A stretch of 64,000 bases of DNA from Prinsepia uniflora (GCA_032719365.1 CM064870.1:43308194-43372193); one strand, 5' to 3'. Positions 24,209 through 38,354 are shown, numbered from the stretch's first letter. Translations and numbers: made by a program. Notes: a model not told the origin generated them from the sequence alone.

Positions 24209-27200
24209 AATTTCGTCCTCGAAATTACCAATATCCTTATTCCATATCCACCTCGTGGAAAAACAATTTGGTTTCACAACACGTGTACACTTGTACACCC
24301 ACCATACTTGTCAGTACCCAGACATCCCATCACTGTCTTACGTCATAACAACAACACTCGACCACCTCGAGTGGATTTGATCACCTGATCCTCGAAAAAA
24401 AAAATTTGCTTAACCATTTCTCCGTTAAGCCGACTCCTCCAGCTAGAAGTTTCCTTTCCATTGCTAATATATCCTTACATTTGTTCCCATTGGGAGTCAC
24501 CAAATCTCATTTGTCAGTCCATGCTGACACCACCAGTCAAACTGTCACCACCAAGCTTTACCACCCTGGTAAGGCTCCAACCATCGATTAATCAGTGACA
24601 ACACCTCGTACTACATCACCCTCAATGTAGCGTAAGATCAACCACATGATCTCAATTCGCAGGGCAAGCCCAATCCTGCGACACATATCAATCTCAATGT
24701 CCATAACCGTCGACTCCATCAGCGAACCATGACGCCGGCAATATCTCGGCGTGATAACATCCCGTAAGGCTACTCGTGGTTACTCAGACCACTAATTCAC
24801 TCATCTTGAGTGTACGTATACCGTCAACTTACTCAATCAAGTGGTGTAACTGGAACACAATGAATACTAGCCCAGCAGTGATCACGCATCTCAATACTAG
24901 GGTTCCACTAGCCATCCGTGGCTAAGAGCGCCTGCTCATAAAATCGCTGAACCCAACAAGAATAACTCTGCCCAGTGCATAGTACTCAATGTCCAGTACA
25001 CACCCACCACCAAATCCAATGGTGTCGGAAACAAGCCGATTACCAACACGTTTAATCACACACCACTGGTACATCCCATGTACCGTCACTAGGCACCACT
25101 CAGCCTATCCAGTATCAATCCTCGTACAACGTACCCTGTACAGGCATCTATCCATCAATCCGCCTACAACCACCTAGGTTGTGGCCAAACACGTTTTGAT
25201 TACTCTAGAGTCCATCTGTCAGATACTATACCAGACAGATCAATACTCCGACCCAATACCATTTCCTAATCCGAATCCGAAATCATTATTCCGTAAGCTA
25301 GTATGGGAATAATCATTCCGCACCCAAATCCGGTAATCCACTTTCGAGCTTCGAAATAGAATCCTGAATCGTCACCCAGAAATTCGGTTCCAAAACCCAA
25401 AATCTCGTTCACGTCTACCGAGACGTACCAAAACCGAACCTATCGGTTACCTGCTCAAAACACTCGATTGACTTCATAGGGAAGCCAATCCCAATATCCA
25501 CACTTCTAAGGTTGACAAAATCCGACCACTTCGGAAACCTACTCACTTGAGTAACAAACCATATGGGACTCATTCGAGAAGAAGTTCAGTCCCGTCATTT
25601 ACAAATCACATACCAAGGTAAGAGTGATAAACTCTCCACCTATCTGGATCATCAAGACCACAATCCAGATCCATCACTACGTCACCCGACAAGTAACATC
25701 ACGATCCTAGATCGTCACCATGCCCAAAGTCCACGACATCACAATTCAGATCCACCTAGGATCCACACATGCTCACGTGGCTAACAATCCATCAGAAAAC
25801 TGATCGTAGGGTCTTGCACCCTCATTGAATCCTTCATCAGATTTCCCTTGGTGGGAATGATGACCTCACATTTCACCACCAAATCCAAAATCATACACAA
25901 CTTCTTGTGTCCAATGACCCCAAGCCAAACATGGGTCCACCCACCAATACACGCTCAACGTACTGGTACCAATAATCAACGTCCGCTAGGACAGAAAATA
26001 AGAAGTCAACCCCAATGACTTCAGGATACCTATCACCAATAAGGAAACGAGCACTCTTCTCGTCTCCCAATCACTACTCTCCCCGAATCGGGAGTTCCAA
26101 CCATGTTGGAAACAGACATGCTCCCAATGAGATGTCAAGTCCAACCACTGGACTGCCCACATCCTCACCTTACTTGGACAACCACGTGTCCAAAATCAAT
26201 CCATTACTCGGACCTCATGTCCGTTAATAATCATTTATGCACACACCCCGATTCCGAACGGGAATTTCTCAACTCTTTCTGGATGTGCATACCTTACTGC
26301 CTTCGTCTCACATCTCAACCTTTACAAGTTCAATCCTCAGTTTCCACGTGATTTACCATCACAAAATCCCACATCAATACCACAAATGGTTTTCCCCGTA
26401 TTCTCCATTCCCAGTAATTTCCTTGTACTTTCTGGGGATATTAGAGGTAAACAATCTTACCAATCTCGGAGTTGACAACAACTCCCCAAATCCACTGATT
26501 CTCATGACGTAGGGAACATCGTCCCTAGATTCCTCAAGTCTCAATCATACCTTGTTATCCATTCGTCACTTGTTATCTCATAACTGTTGGGACTCATCCC
26601 AACACGTCACAACCTCCACTGGATCCTATCCAGTCCATGACTCAACCACCATTGAGTCGCAGATACCAATCATATGTCCAGCATGACGGAGTCACACCCC
26701 AACTCGTGGCTCATCGTCAACACAATCACTGACACCAGCACCAACGCTAGTATCACCGGCACTTGCCTCAATACGCAGGAATCCATACATCCACACTAGC
26801 ACACGAACATCCACGCTAGCACACGAACATCCACGCTAGCACAATGTGTGCAAAGTTGATACCCTGGATCTCCGTTCATACCGAACGACGATCTCGTATC
26901 ACCACTCGTACTCCACGACTATGGGTACCTCCAATTTGACCATCCGCACATCAGGATAATGAACGTTCCCTGAACGTCCCCTGATCCCCAAGTGTTAAAA
27001 CCACACTTAAATACCCTCGATAGCCAGTCATCTCGACACAACTGTCGACCAACATCCATCGCTTGTCAAGATCCGTATCCACACCTCACACTATTATTCG
27101 ATCCAACGCGGAATTCCACATCTTATCTCATAACCGTACCCATGGATCGAATCCCATAATCATGACTAGACTCATAAGAGTCATCCACATGGTCATCCAT

Positions 27201-27778
27201 GACCTTCGCTGCTCGTCGCAGCACAAGTTCCCATTTAAAGTTCACTTTCCTGTCCATCAATTATAATTTAGGGTTCCAAGATCACACCCTAGGGTTCCAC
27301 CGAACCCAACTGCCTTCCGTAGTAAAATCCTCAACCTGACCGACTCCGCTGTCCTGAAATTGTATAGACGTCAAATCCAATCCAATCATCAACTCAACGT
27401 GGGTACCACCACGAAGGTCATCGGCTAACTCCGATGCACCAACATCTCTTACCCTAGCCATCACCACCAGGGTCCACATTTTAGACCATTACTCAACCGA
27501 GTTTTGCATTTCCATCTCATTATTCAAATTGGGTTCCCTGAACCAAGCTGTACCCAATAGCACAACAATCCATCATCACATGACCGAACTGACGGTCCCA
27601 CATTACCAGTTAATCACAAACAACCCCACTTGGGTCGAATCACGTTAACGCACGGCGTATCGGGCCAAACACACTTTATCCACTACTCAAACCCAAAACT
27701 GTCTATCAGGTTGACAACGGAACTGCAGCCCAAAGAGACATCACACCCCCGACCTTCGCGCACAAAAGAGCAAAACCT
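24209..27778 (-). other. Internal region of element C, no gag-pol recognised
   Basis: It is homologous throughout to B's interior in the opposite direction, including the repeated CACGAACATCCACGCTAGCA phrase at about 26790-26850. No coding domain was recognised. Both family members share the same non-coding interior, which argues that the family itself, not just one copy, lacks genes. Confidence 0.7.
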
Positions 27779-27790
27779 GCTCTGATACCA
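27779..27790 (-). other. Primer-binding site of element C (tRNA-iMet)
   Basis: GCTCTGATACCA on the plus strand is the complement of TGGTATCAGAGC, two bases inside C's 5' LTR. Confidence 0.9.
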
Positions 27791-27792
27791 CT

Positions 27793-30700
27793 TGACACGA
27801 CCCATCCCAATCCCCCAGGGATTACCGTGGAATGTGTCATGCTCCCGTCTGACCAGAGGTGTCAGACAAGGGATAACCTATTGTCACTGCCCAAACGGGC
27901 TTCCAGAGTACACAAGGATCGATGGAGGAGGTGTGCGATGTCCCAGTCTCTGCTGCAGTCGCTTCCGGAATCAACCTGAAGGGCATTAAAAACAAAAGCT
28001 GTGAGTGGACGAAAATAAACAAGTCTGTTTAAAACACTTATAAGACATTTATGCCCCTCAGTAAAAACATATGCATGCACCAAAAACCAATAACCACATA
28101 TTTATTTAGAAACAACCATTAGGGCCTTAGCCCGGGAACCCAAGCATAGTTTCAAATCCCAAAAGTCAATCCAAGAGTTATTTCATAAATCCAGTAAGAT
28201 ACATTTATTATTTTTCCATCTCCGGCATCTCCGATGCCTAGCGTCCCTGACGCTTGACGTCCCCGACGTCATATCTCACGGTATTAAGCAACGCGTGCTG
28301 CCCTGGGTCTCACCGGGTCCATATCTCTGACATCCCCGATGTCTGACGTTCTTGACGTCTAATGATAGCAATCCTGCTCCTGGATCACTATACGGTCCGG
28401 CTGCTCCGTATAATGACCCCTCGCAGACAATGCACCGTGGCTTCTTCAGTGTCCCCGACACTTGGAGGAGACCAATATATATCCTCGTATCGAGATGGTT
28501 TTATGGAACACATTTTATTATTCATTTCCAAAATATCACAAGGGCCCTGCCCCGAATTTCCATAAAACCGTCATAAGTCCAAATAGTTGATTATCAAATC
28601 TGAAATCATTTATTCAATTCCATTTTAGGGTCCCCGACCCGAAATCACATATATAAATCAACTGGGCCCCTGACCCGATTTCATAAGTCAACTGGGCCCC
28701 TGGCCTGATTTCTCAAATAAACTGGGCCCCTGGCCCGATTTCTTAAATCAATTGGGCCCCTGGCCCGAATCCACTTTATCAAATCCGTAACCGTTTCATG
28801 AAATCATATCCGAACCACAATTATGGAAATCAGTGCAAATCCAAAAAACTTCGATTTACGTGCAAACAGGTAAATCGCCTCAAAATGCGTGAAATCCTAT
28901 AAATTCACCGATATCCAAAATAAACCATAAAATCACAATTATAACAATCATGAAACAGTTATGCATGCATCGAATTTATAAAACCAATGTCCACTCACAG
29001 AATGTTTAACCGAGCGCCTCGATACGCGTGCCATAGGCCTTCCCGGGCCACACCACTATCACAGGGACTCCCAATCCTGTCCAAATCACAATAGAGGGTT
29101 ACTAATCCCTTCATTAACATCCTATTAAAGTCCCGTAATTTTCCCGAATTTTTAAGTATTTTAAAACTGGATTTAAAACCTTCGGACATCCCGAACAATA
29201 TCGAAACGGGATCCGATCGACACGAAACCAATCCTAAAATGTTTGTTACATTGTATAGGACAAAAGTCATGTTGACCTCACCTCGAGATTCATGCCCACG
29301 CACCGTCACACGCCGCCGTGAGTGGCTGCGCGTGAATGCCACGCGCCTGCTACAGTGACGGCTACAGTCATCGTCCTCGCTCGTTTCTCTGGTAAACGGG
29401 TCTGATACCCGCGATTCCAACCCGATTAGATAACCATTAATTCGACCTCGATTCCTTTCGTTTTTGATTCCATCACATTCCTCAACTATCTAATCAAATT
29501 TCCATGTCCCTGATTCACTAAAATAGTCCCAAAATCAGGCCCACAACCCGTGATCACCCAAACGGGTCGATCACCCAAACTCTGAGTTTTCCAAACCATT
29601 ATCAAATTAACTTCATAGGAAGTATACTAGGATCCAAACGAACCTAAAAGCATAACCAATTGAACAAAATCTCACCTGGAAGTCGTCGTCCTCAACACTG
29701 CGTTTCCCTGAAAATAGTGGCCACCGTCCCAGCTCAGCTGTGGCTGGTTCCCTTCGAAAATGATATGGCTGAGCTCCAGACACTCCCAAAAAGCTAAACC
29801 CGTCCTTGGTTTGGTCCAACAATGCTCAGAAATCAAATTCTGGATTTTCCCTCCAAGAAACCCAAAATGGTTTCTCACGGTTTTCTCTCCAATTCGACAG
29901 CCATATAAGCTCAGAGTGATCCTCACAACTCACTCACATTCCCTTTAATCCAATTCAGTGATTAAAAGTGCCCCACAGCACCACACAGTCCTCTGTGTAA
30001 AGTGTCAGGACCCATCCCAAATATGGCCTCGATACCCGGGACGAACCCTGCTCCCGTCTGTCAATTACACTTACAGTTTCAAAAACAAACAAACAGCCTT
30101 CGCACAACTATAATCATAACTATCAGACGAAGGAGTAAAATATACACAACAGTTAGTCAGAGCATAGTTCTACAAAATGAGCACAAAAGTCCTACAATGC
30201 TAGTCTCGCAACGGAAGGACGTCGGAAGCTCTATGCCTCGATATCTGCCTCAACGTTCAGCATCAAATCATCATTTCCGATTAAACCTGCTGGACCTATC
30301 CGAGTCTTTAAACTCAATCAGGCCTTAAATGAAATCCGAGTCTTTAAACTCCCGAGTCTTTAAACTCAATAGGCCTATAGGGGTAATATCAACATATCCG
30401 AGTCTTTAAACTCCCGAGTTTTTAATTCAATCCGGGCCCGTCCCCCGTCAATATCAATCCGGGTCTTTAAACCCATTATCCAAATCCAGCAAATCCAATC
30501 CATATCCAGTGTAAACCAATTCGAAATCGATCGCCAAACTCGAATTCGAAATCCCCGGTTCAAAGCCCTTCCGGCGGTTCGAACCGACATTCTGAACCCA
30601 AATCCGGAAATCCATTCTTATACCCAGAAATCACACATAAGCACAAACCATATTTCATAACCCATTTATCCTTATCAGAAAACATTTATAGGTTGAAATT

Positions 30701-33372
30701 GTAATTATGGCATCAAAATCCGAAAATCGGCTTTTTCTCGAAAAACGTGCAAAATCTCGAAAATGTCTCAAAAAACGTGCAAACTCATCAATCACATATA
30801 ATCATCATTCAAAAGCATAAAAACATATGTAAGATCATAAAACATCAATAAAACAGTTAGGCATGCTCGAAGGAAAGAAAGAGTCCACTCACAAATCCAG
30901 AACGTGTCACTCGCGCTCCGTGCGCTCCTCGCCTGTCTCGGGTACCTCCCGTCCTGTCAAAATGCACCAAATAGGGTCACAAATACATCAAGGATCCTAA
31001 TCCTAATTTCCCCAATTTTTTGGGAATTAAATAATATCTTAATCCTAAACCCTCAACCGGCTAGATTCCCGAACAACTTTGTAACACCGTCTGTTTCACT
31101 CGAAAACTATACCAATAAACTCCTTAGGACAAATAGAACCAAACTCATGTTGGAAGCTTGGCCGGATTCCTCTCCACGCGCCCCCACGCGCCGCCCAAAG
31201 TGGCTGCGTGTGGGCCTCACACACCTGCTACAGTGCCCTTCAACCTTGAGCAGACCCGGTTCAGCACAGTAATCTGCAAACTGAACCGGCGTCAGCGGTT
31301 CTCCGCCGTACCTGCACGATTCCTCTCCCTTTCTTCACCTAAAGCTTCATCCAGTTCCAACCTATCCATTCCCTAGCTCCATCCAGTTCCAACCTATCCA
31401 TTCCCTAGCTCCTTAGCCCTCGACACCGTCCCAATCCCGTCGACTCAAGCTCGGCCAAACTCCCCTGTTTCACGATCCAGCCACTCCGGTCATCCCCCAT
31501 CACGGTGGCAACACCAGACGGTTCCTAAGGCCCTTCTACATCTAACCCGATTCACCTTGACCGTCGACTTGTGCCCAAACGTCACGACTCGACGTTTGAA
31601 CCCACGGCCAAAACAGAGTACAGAGTACTCTCCGTCGAATGGCTCCGCCGTGCATGTCCCCGTCACGGCGACCATCCCACACCACTCCTAGAACCTCCCT
31701 GAACACAACTGCACTCACCACTCCCTTCGATTCTCATCCTACCTTCACGACTTTTGAATTGAAAAAGCACGAGAAAACAGAGTAAAGAAGCTTACTCTTC
31801 GATTCCGTCTCCACCGCAAGCGCCGCCGCGTACCACGGTGTTCGTTGGACTCTCTACAGCCTCCTGAACGTCCCACGGTTGTGATTTGAGCCACCACACG
31901 GCGTAGCCACCACCACGAACTCACGGCCTCCCTGTTTCCTCAAATCTTCGCCGCACCACCACCGCGCCGCCGTGCACGATTCCAGTCCCAAAACACGATC
32001 AACACCTCACCCTCGTCTCTCTGTCACTCTCACCAATCACCCTTCACTCACCCTTATAACCAAATCGATCCAAATCTCTCCCGTTTCTCCCCTCTGTTCT
32101 CTGTGTTCTTCGAACAAGCACGGTTCAAAATGGAACAACGTGTGGCCGTGCACACGTTAGTAGCCCCTGGAACCATCCAGTCCCTTGCACGTGTCCATCA
32201 GCCATAGGTTAGCCCAAAATATCCCTGCCACTTGCCCTTATCTGATTGGGCTGAGGGAAAATGACCAAAATACCCCTTGTACAATTAATTACCGTTTTGC
32301 CCTCGAGCGTTCTAGATCCGTATCTTTTCCGTCCGACGTCCGATGACAGCGTGCCGCCTGTCGTTGAACTCAGGACGTCGAGACCTATCTAACGGTCCTC
32401 GGTCTACGTGAAAATCCCAAATCCTCCAAAAGTCAACATTTTCCTCGTTTACTCAAAATTACGGTAACGCCCCCAATCTTCCGAACGTCATAACTTTTCC
32501 TCCGGTTGTCCGAATCGAACCTGCCACCTGTCTACGGACTCGTGACGTCCTAAACTACGTCACAGTCAAGGGTTATCACTCATCCAATCGGTAATTCAAA
32601 AAGTCAACTTTTCGTCTACTATTCACAAGGGCAAAAACGTCTATTTACACAAAATTTTACAAAATTACCTTTTTACCCTTCCCGAAGGTACGGGTTGTTA
32701 CATAAAGCCTCCTGCATTGCCCCGAAACCATTAGAAAATCAATGCCCATGTGTGTGCAATCAGTGGCCAGCTCCTCCCATGTGCAACAACACCTCAAGGC
32801 TGCCCCATAACCAGTCCATTAATGATAAACAATCCATGGAACAGATCGCACAAACATCCCATTTTCACGGCTGTTTGATCCACGGTGCACGGTGAAATTA
32901 CTATTCTGCCCTTGTGCAGAAAATTACCAAAATGCCCCTCACGCATCCAGACCCGTAACTCGGTCATTCGGACTCCGATCGACACGTGTCGCCTGTCTAC
33001 AGACTCAGGGAATCGAGACCTTCCTAACAGTCCTTGGCCTTCGGCCATCGGACCACCCGATCAAAAAGTCAACATTTCCCCTAATTTCGTCCAAATTACG
33101 AAAATGCCCATGGGCTCCCGAACATCATAACTTTCACTACGAACGTCGGAATCGAACGTTCCACCTGTCTATGAACTCGTGACGTCCCAAAATACGTCAC
33201 GGTCATTGGTCAAAGTCCATTTGACCGTTCGAATTAAAAGTCAACGTTTTGCCCACGCCCAGGGACAAAATGGTCATTTTGCACAACTCGTCCGAAATTA
33301 CTCAACTAATCCCAGATTAGTAAATCATAATTAAATACTATTAAATCCCGATATTCGGGATGGGTCGTTACA
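27793..33372 (-). repeat. Right (5') LTR of element C, interrupted by a solo LTR
   Basis: It runs from TGACACGACCCATCCC to GGGATGGGTCGTTACA. Removing the 2,700-bp solo LTR and one TSD copy leaves about 2,875 bp. It holds CTGTGAGTGGAC at 27999-28010 and GTCCACTCACAG at 28989-29000, about 1.0 kb apart, with the GGGCCCCTGGCCC array between them. Confidence 0.9.
30003..32702 (-). mobile_element. Solo LTR 1 (2.7 kb) in C's right LTR
   Basis: TSD TAAAG at 29998-30002 and 32703-32707; the uninterrupted site is visible at about 23520 in C's other LTR. The plus strand reads TGTCAGGACCCATCCC to GGGTTGTTACA, so the LTR lies on minus. It carries GAGTCTTTAAACTC palindrome units at about 30290-30470 and one arm GTCCACTCACA at 30883-30893. 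The partner arm is not found. No primer site or polypurine tract adjoins it, so it is an LTR left by LTR-LTR recombination. Confidence 0.9.
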
Positions 33373-33377
33373 TATAA

Positions 33378-33632
33378 AAATAAATAAAAATAATATACAA
33401 GTATAATATGAACATGTATAAACTTTATGAACAAGTATAATATGTACATGTTTAAAAATAAAAACAAATATAATAAGAACAAATATAAAATAAACAAGTA
33501 TAAAGAATATAAACAAGTATAGTAAGAAAATTATGAACAAATATAAAATAAACAAAAATAAAAATTATAAACAAGTATAATATGCACAATTTATATACAT
33601 ACACTAACAAATTAAAAATGGTTTTCAATTTT
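33378..33632 (-). repeat. Leader repeat of element E, right piece
   Basis: AT-rich tandem AACAAGTATAA-like units, the continuation of the piece at 12835-12896. Minus-strand reading frames here are low-complexity artefacts. Confidence 0.75.
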
Positions 33633-33650
33633 CCCAGCAACGGCGCCAAA
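33633..33650 (-). other. Primer-binding site of element E (tRNA-Asp type)
   Basis: On the minus strand TGGCGCCGTTGCTGGG lies a few bases inside E's 5' LTR. It differs by one base from the TGGCGCCGTTGCCGGGGA site described for Athila elements and matches the site in element H. Confidence 0.85.
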
Positions 33651-33653
33651 AAT

Positions 33654-36600
33654 TAATAACGCTCAAACTACGCATTAAATTGAACACGTAATTTGAGTAT
33701 TATACAATTTAAACCCTTTTTATGTAAATATAGTATTGGTAAGTAGGGATCGTTCTTAACTGAGGAAATTAGGGAACATTAATAATATGTTAATGGAAAA
33801 GAATAATGAATTAAATAATAATGAATTAAAGAATAAATTAATAAATGAATTAACGAATGAAAGAATTAATGAATTAATGAATACAAGAATTAATGAATAA
33901 TGAATAAAAGAATAAAAGAATAAAAAATAAAAGAATAAAAGAATGAAAGGGGGGGTTTTGAAAGATTGTAATCTAAACTACATCTTAACCAAACTAAGAA
34001 TTAAATTCAAATTAGCAATTACATTATTAAAAACTAATAAAATAAACTTTTTTTAAACGCAATTTTTACCAACACATTAACATCATGCTTATATTGAACA
34101 AATCACGAAATCCTACCTTCATCATCTCCATTACATGCATACATTTTTCATTATCTTCATGATCTACCTTAAGTTTGTGATTTAATGTACCGAACAGCGG
34201 TCAAACATTACATCTCTTCAACCCTATTCTAAATGCCTCGAACAACAGATCATCATTTAGTTTCGAATTGAAGTTAAACACTAAACCATATGAAGTAAAA
34301 GAAATTCAGAAAGTAAAACACATGAAGATTGTATTCATATTTACAAATGTTAGAAAGAAAATACCCACACATATATGGAATTTTAAGTAAAACTAAAACA
34401 ATAACAAGAATTAAAAGATGGTTTTTCACAAGAATCACCAAACAGCAACATGAAACTTGTGAAGATGGAAGAAGAAATACGAGAAATGCGGTCTTAAAAT
34501 TTAACGACTTGTCCTTAATTTTAAGGATTAATTAAGACTAATTATGGATTAGTGAGGCTAATTGTGAATTAGCCGAGGATTATCGAACGTTCAGGGCAAA
34601 ATTACGATTTTGCCCCTAAACGAGGGTAAAAAGTTGATTTTTGACCGGGAAGGTCGGATACCCGAGGGCTGAGGACCGTTACATAGATCGGGTCGTTACG
34701 AGTCTGTAGACAAGCGACATGTCGAAATCGGAGGTTCGACAGGAAAGTTATGGGTCACGGACGGACCAAGGAACTATTGTACGAATTTCGAGACGGATGA
34801 CATTTGTCATTAAGTGAGCCCAGATATTTTAGGCAGGCCCAATGGATGAATGACATGTGTCATGCATCCATTGCCCACCATAATTGATACATGCATATCC
34901 CATTCCTCATTTCATACGGTTTAACCTGATCTCACCCAAAAACAATCCTAAAACCATTTCAATCCTTTGCTTCTGGACTGGGGTGAGAGACAAAGTGAGG
35001 GTGAGACTGAGGGGTGGCCAAGAACGGCTGGACCACTGTGGACAATGGTGGAACCATGATAGAGGTAACCCGACAACCCAATCCTTATTTTTAAATTTAA
35101 ATTTTTGGTTTTGAACGTTGGGGAGGTTGTTGTTGATTGGGGGAGGTTCAATGGGTTAGTATGAAGGCCTAGAGAGGGTTTTGGATGGTGGGGAATGGCT
35201 GAGCAGCCTAGGGATTAGACTGGAAAAATAGGGCTCGTGAAGGACAAATTAAACCAATGGGTTCTAGACGGGCTTTCTTAGTTTTATTCATATAAATAGG
35301 TTGCAAATGATGAGACATAGAGATAGAAATTGGAATGGATGAAAAAGGATGAAAAATGAGGGAGTTAGAGGACCGAGCCTGTCACGCCGGTTCAGTTGGA
35401 CCGGCCGAACCAAAAAACCAGGTGGACCAGGTTTGCTGGAGGTTAGGGATGATAGTGCCAGGCGCGTGAAGCCCACGCACAGCCCCTTTGGGCTGCGCGT
35501 GAGGGCACGTGGACCATCCTTTGGGGAAGTTTCCAACATGTAATTTCATCTATTCGATGTAACGTACATTTTCGGACAGGTTTTGAGTCGATCGGACATC
35601 GTTTCGATATAGTTTAGGGTGTCCGAAGGATTAGAATCGAGTTTATAAAAAAAGTTAAAAATTTGGAAAAATTACGGGGCTTCAATGAGAGGTTATTAAA
35701 GTAGTTAGTAACTCTCTAGTATGATTTGGACAGGTTTGGGAACCTCGGGGATGGTGATTGGAAGGTAAAGGCTTATGACACGCGTATCGAGGCAGTAGCT
35801 TGGACGGTCTGTGAGTGGACCTTAATTTCTAAATTGATGCATGCATAACTATTTTATATGCTTTAATGAACATGTTTTGAGATGCCATGAGTGCATATGA
35901 TTTCAATATAATTTATAGGGAATTTTCGGAGGAAAATGCGTTAGTGCACGTAGTTCGAGGTTTATATTTTATATAATGTTTGGGCTTCGACCAAGTGTAC
36001 TACCTGCATATGTTTTACACGGTTTATATGTGATTCCGAAGGTTTCACGGAGAGGCGTGAAACCGAGGAACTGGTTTACAGTTTTGAGAATTTCACGGGG
36101 ATGCGTGAAATCGAGATTCGGGCACGAGTCCCAATTGAAAGACAATTTGAAAGGGGTTTTGGAAATATCTTTCGGGCTTATGACCTATTTGATTGGAAAC
36201 CATCGAACTTGGAGTCCAGTTGATTTAATGAGAAATCGGACTGGAGGCCCAATTGGTTATGATATGGGGCTGGGGGCCCCGTTGGTTTACGAATTTGGGC
36301 TTGAGGCCCAGTTGGTTATGATCTCGGGCATGAGGTCCAGTTATGATTTATAAACATGATTTTGGGTCAGGGACCCCAAATGGATTTGGATTTACGATGG
36401 TTTATGGAAAACCCGGGCGTAGCCCTTTAAATGATTTGAAATGGTTTTTCGTATACCATCCTAATGAATGGATGCGCTCCAGATGTCCCGTAGTATCCTG
36501 GAGTGGCGGGTTGTCTCCTCCAGACGTCTCGTAGTATCCTGGAGTAGTCACGGGGCATTGCCTGCGAGGGGTCATTGCACGGAGCGACCGGTCCGTATAG

Positions 36601-38354
36601 TGACTTAGGAGCAGGATTGCCAGAGGTTAAAATCTCCCTCAGGGAGGGTCATTGACCTGCGAGTCATTGACCTGGGTGGACCCTGGGAAAACTTGGGATT
36701 TGAGACCCTGGGTAGCACGCGTAGCTTGTAACCGTGAGAGTGGTGTGGATTGTGACATCAAGGATGTCAGGTATCAGGGATGCTGAGGATTGGTTTTGGG
36801 CTGAGACCCACTGGTATTTGATTTGGTCTGAAACCCACTTGTGTTGGATTTGGGCTGAGACCCACGTGATTTGAATTAGGCAGAGTCCCTGCAGATTTGG
36901 TTTTGGGCTGAGTTCCCACATGATTGGTTTTGGGCTGAGTCCCATATACTTTGGTTTACGGTTTTCTGCTAAGGCCCTAATGGTTTAATTATTGGCAAAT
37001 GGTTTCATAAATGGTTTCGAATGCATGCAAGCCTTTTAGTGAAGGGCATAAAGGTCTTTTTATGAAATGAATTTATAAGCTATTGGTTTTGTCCACTCAC
37101 AGTTTTTAATGGTTTCAATGCCCTTCAGGTTGATCGCGGATTCGAGGTGTAGCAAAGACTGAGACACCACACTCCTCCTCTGATCCTGGTGCACTCTATA
37201 AGCCCCGAGCGGGCTAAGGCTGGAATTATTCCTTGTCAGACACTTCGTGTCAGACGGGAGCAGGCGCGTCCCGCATTAATCCCGGGGGGATTTTGGGACA
37301 TGTCCTGTCATAAAAACTCTTGAATTGCCTTAAAATTACATAGCTTTAGGTTTTTTTTAAGGAAAGCATAAAACTGTAATTAAAGAGAAGTTTAAGAAAT
37401 TTCAAGAACAAAATAAAGAAAATGAAACTAAGAAAAAAAAATGAAACTAAAATAACTAATTAAAAAAAGTTACAAAAGGTCCCAAAATAAAGAACAAAAT
37501 AGAAAAAGATGAACTAAAATAAGAGAGAAAAACTAGAACTAAAAACTACTAAAAAAGGAACAAAATAAGGGCTAAAATTGGGACCCATTCAACAATGAGA
37601 ATGATCTTCCTATTTATAGAGGAAGTGCCATAATTCAAATAATAAAATACAAAAATTAAATAAGGAAATAAATACAATTAAAATGATGAAAAATGATGAA
37701 TAATGATGAAATAAGGGATGGTTGGAGCTGAAAATGGGCTGGAAATCTACCAAAACTGAAGCAAAGGGGAGCAGGTGGAAGCAGGGAGTGGTTCAGCTGA
37801 GAGCAGTTGAAAAGAAGATTCAGAATTTGGTAGGTGAGTGCTGATAGATGGCAGGTAGGTCGGCGTGTCAGGCGCGAAACAGGGAGCGTGGCTTCGCGCG
37901 TCTTGCGCTGACAAGGACAGGACCATTCGGCCCACGCATGCCACACTAGAAAACATGGATTCGGTCCATGCCGGCTAAAGGGCTGCGCTGGGCTGTGGCT
38001 AGATCTTGGGTCGATTTGGCAGGAACTGTGCTGATTTTTTTGGACTGAATTTCTTTTTTTGGCTTGGAGAAATTGGACCTGGGCTGATTTATTTGGGTTG
38101 GATTTTTTTTTCTTAGGCTGCAAATTAAATATGGATTTAATAGTTTCCCTCTGAATTTCGTCTATAATTTCTTCGTTCGAATTTCGACCGGGACGATTTT
38201 TTCGCTAAAACACTCCAAATTCCAAACTTTATTTAATTCTACAAAAATCCCACAAAATATATTATTTTCTCTAATTGTTTATTATTTTAATATTAAAAAT
38301 CAAGTATAAAGGGTATAAAATGATATAAAATCATGCTTATTTGTAGACCTATCA
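33654..38354 (-). repeat. Right (5') LTR of element E, interrupted by a solo LTR
   Basis: In its own sense it starts TGATAGGTCTACAAATAAGC at 38354. Removal of solo LTR 2 leaves about 1.9 kb. It shares with the left LTR the block around GTAGTATTGGTAA and, more weakly, with H's LTR the AAGAACGATCCCTACTTATC block. Confidence 0.8.
34500..37310 (+). mobile_element. Solo LTR 2 (2.8 kb) in E's right LTR
   Basis: TSD TAAAA at 34495-34499 and 37311-37315. It starts TTTAACGACTTGTCC, a variant of the TGTAACGACCCGTCC head, and ends GGGACATGTCCTGTCA. CTGTGAGTGGAC is at 35809-35820 and GTCCACTCACAG at 37091-37102. Between them are two arrays of palindromic units: GGGCTTGAGGCCCAGTT (about 36180-36380) and GGGCTGAGACCCA (about 36790-36950). 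A stem-loop with one mismatch lies at 37235-37255. Confidence 0.9.

Larger units (their letters stand above)
12897..33372 (-). mobile_element. Element C: minus-strand gypsy-type LTR element, non-autonomous
   Basis: TSD TATAA at 12892-12896 and 33373-33377 defines a 20.5-kb insertion. In its own sense C reads 5' LTR 33372-27793, primer site 27790-27779, internal 27778-24192, polypurine tract 24208-24192, 3' LTR 24191-12897. The 3' LTR is split by element B and lost about 828 bp at that junction. The 5' LTR carries a 2.7-kb solo LTR. Without it the 5' LTR is about 2,875 bp, matching B's 2,873 bp. The internal region is about 3.6 kb with no gag, protease, reverse transcriptase or integrase recognised, so C depended on a helper. 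Confidence 0.85.
11334..38354 (-). mobile_element. Element E: Athila-like LTR element with collapsed interior
   Basis: E is inserted in F with TSD GTTTG (11329-11333) and GTTTT (38355-38359). The empty site can be read in the second F copy near 52400. The right LTR (33654-38354 minus a solo LTR) is about 1.9 kb. The left LTR is truncated. A minus-strand primer site TGGCGCCGTTGCTGGGA lies just inside the right LTR, which places E with Athila-like elements primed by tRNA-Asp. Between the truncated left LTR and the primer site only about 320 bp of E's own AT-rich leader remains, so gag, pol and polypurine tract are gone. Element C sits in that leader. Confidence 0.8.

Noticed and set aside
28995..29420. 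141-codon minus-strand frame
   Set aside because: It lies in C's LTR sense strand and has no recognised domain. Shorter versions in the B LTRs are broken.
33306..33649. Minus-strand frames rich in Phe, Tyr, Ile and Leu resembling membrane proteins
   Set aside because: They are translations of the AT-rich AACAAGTATAA leader repeat of element E.
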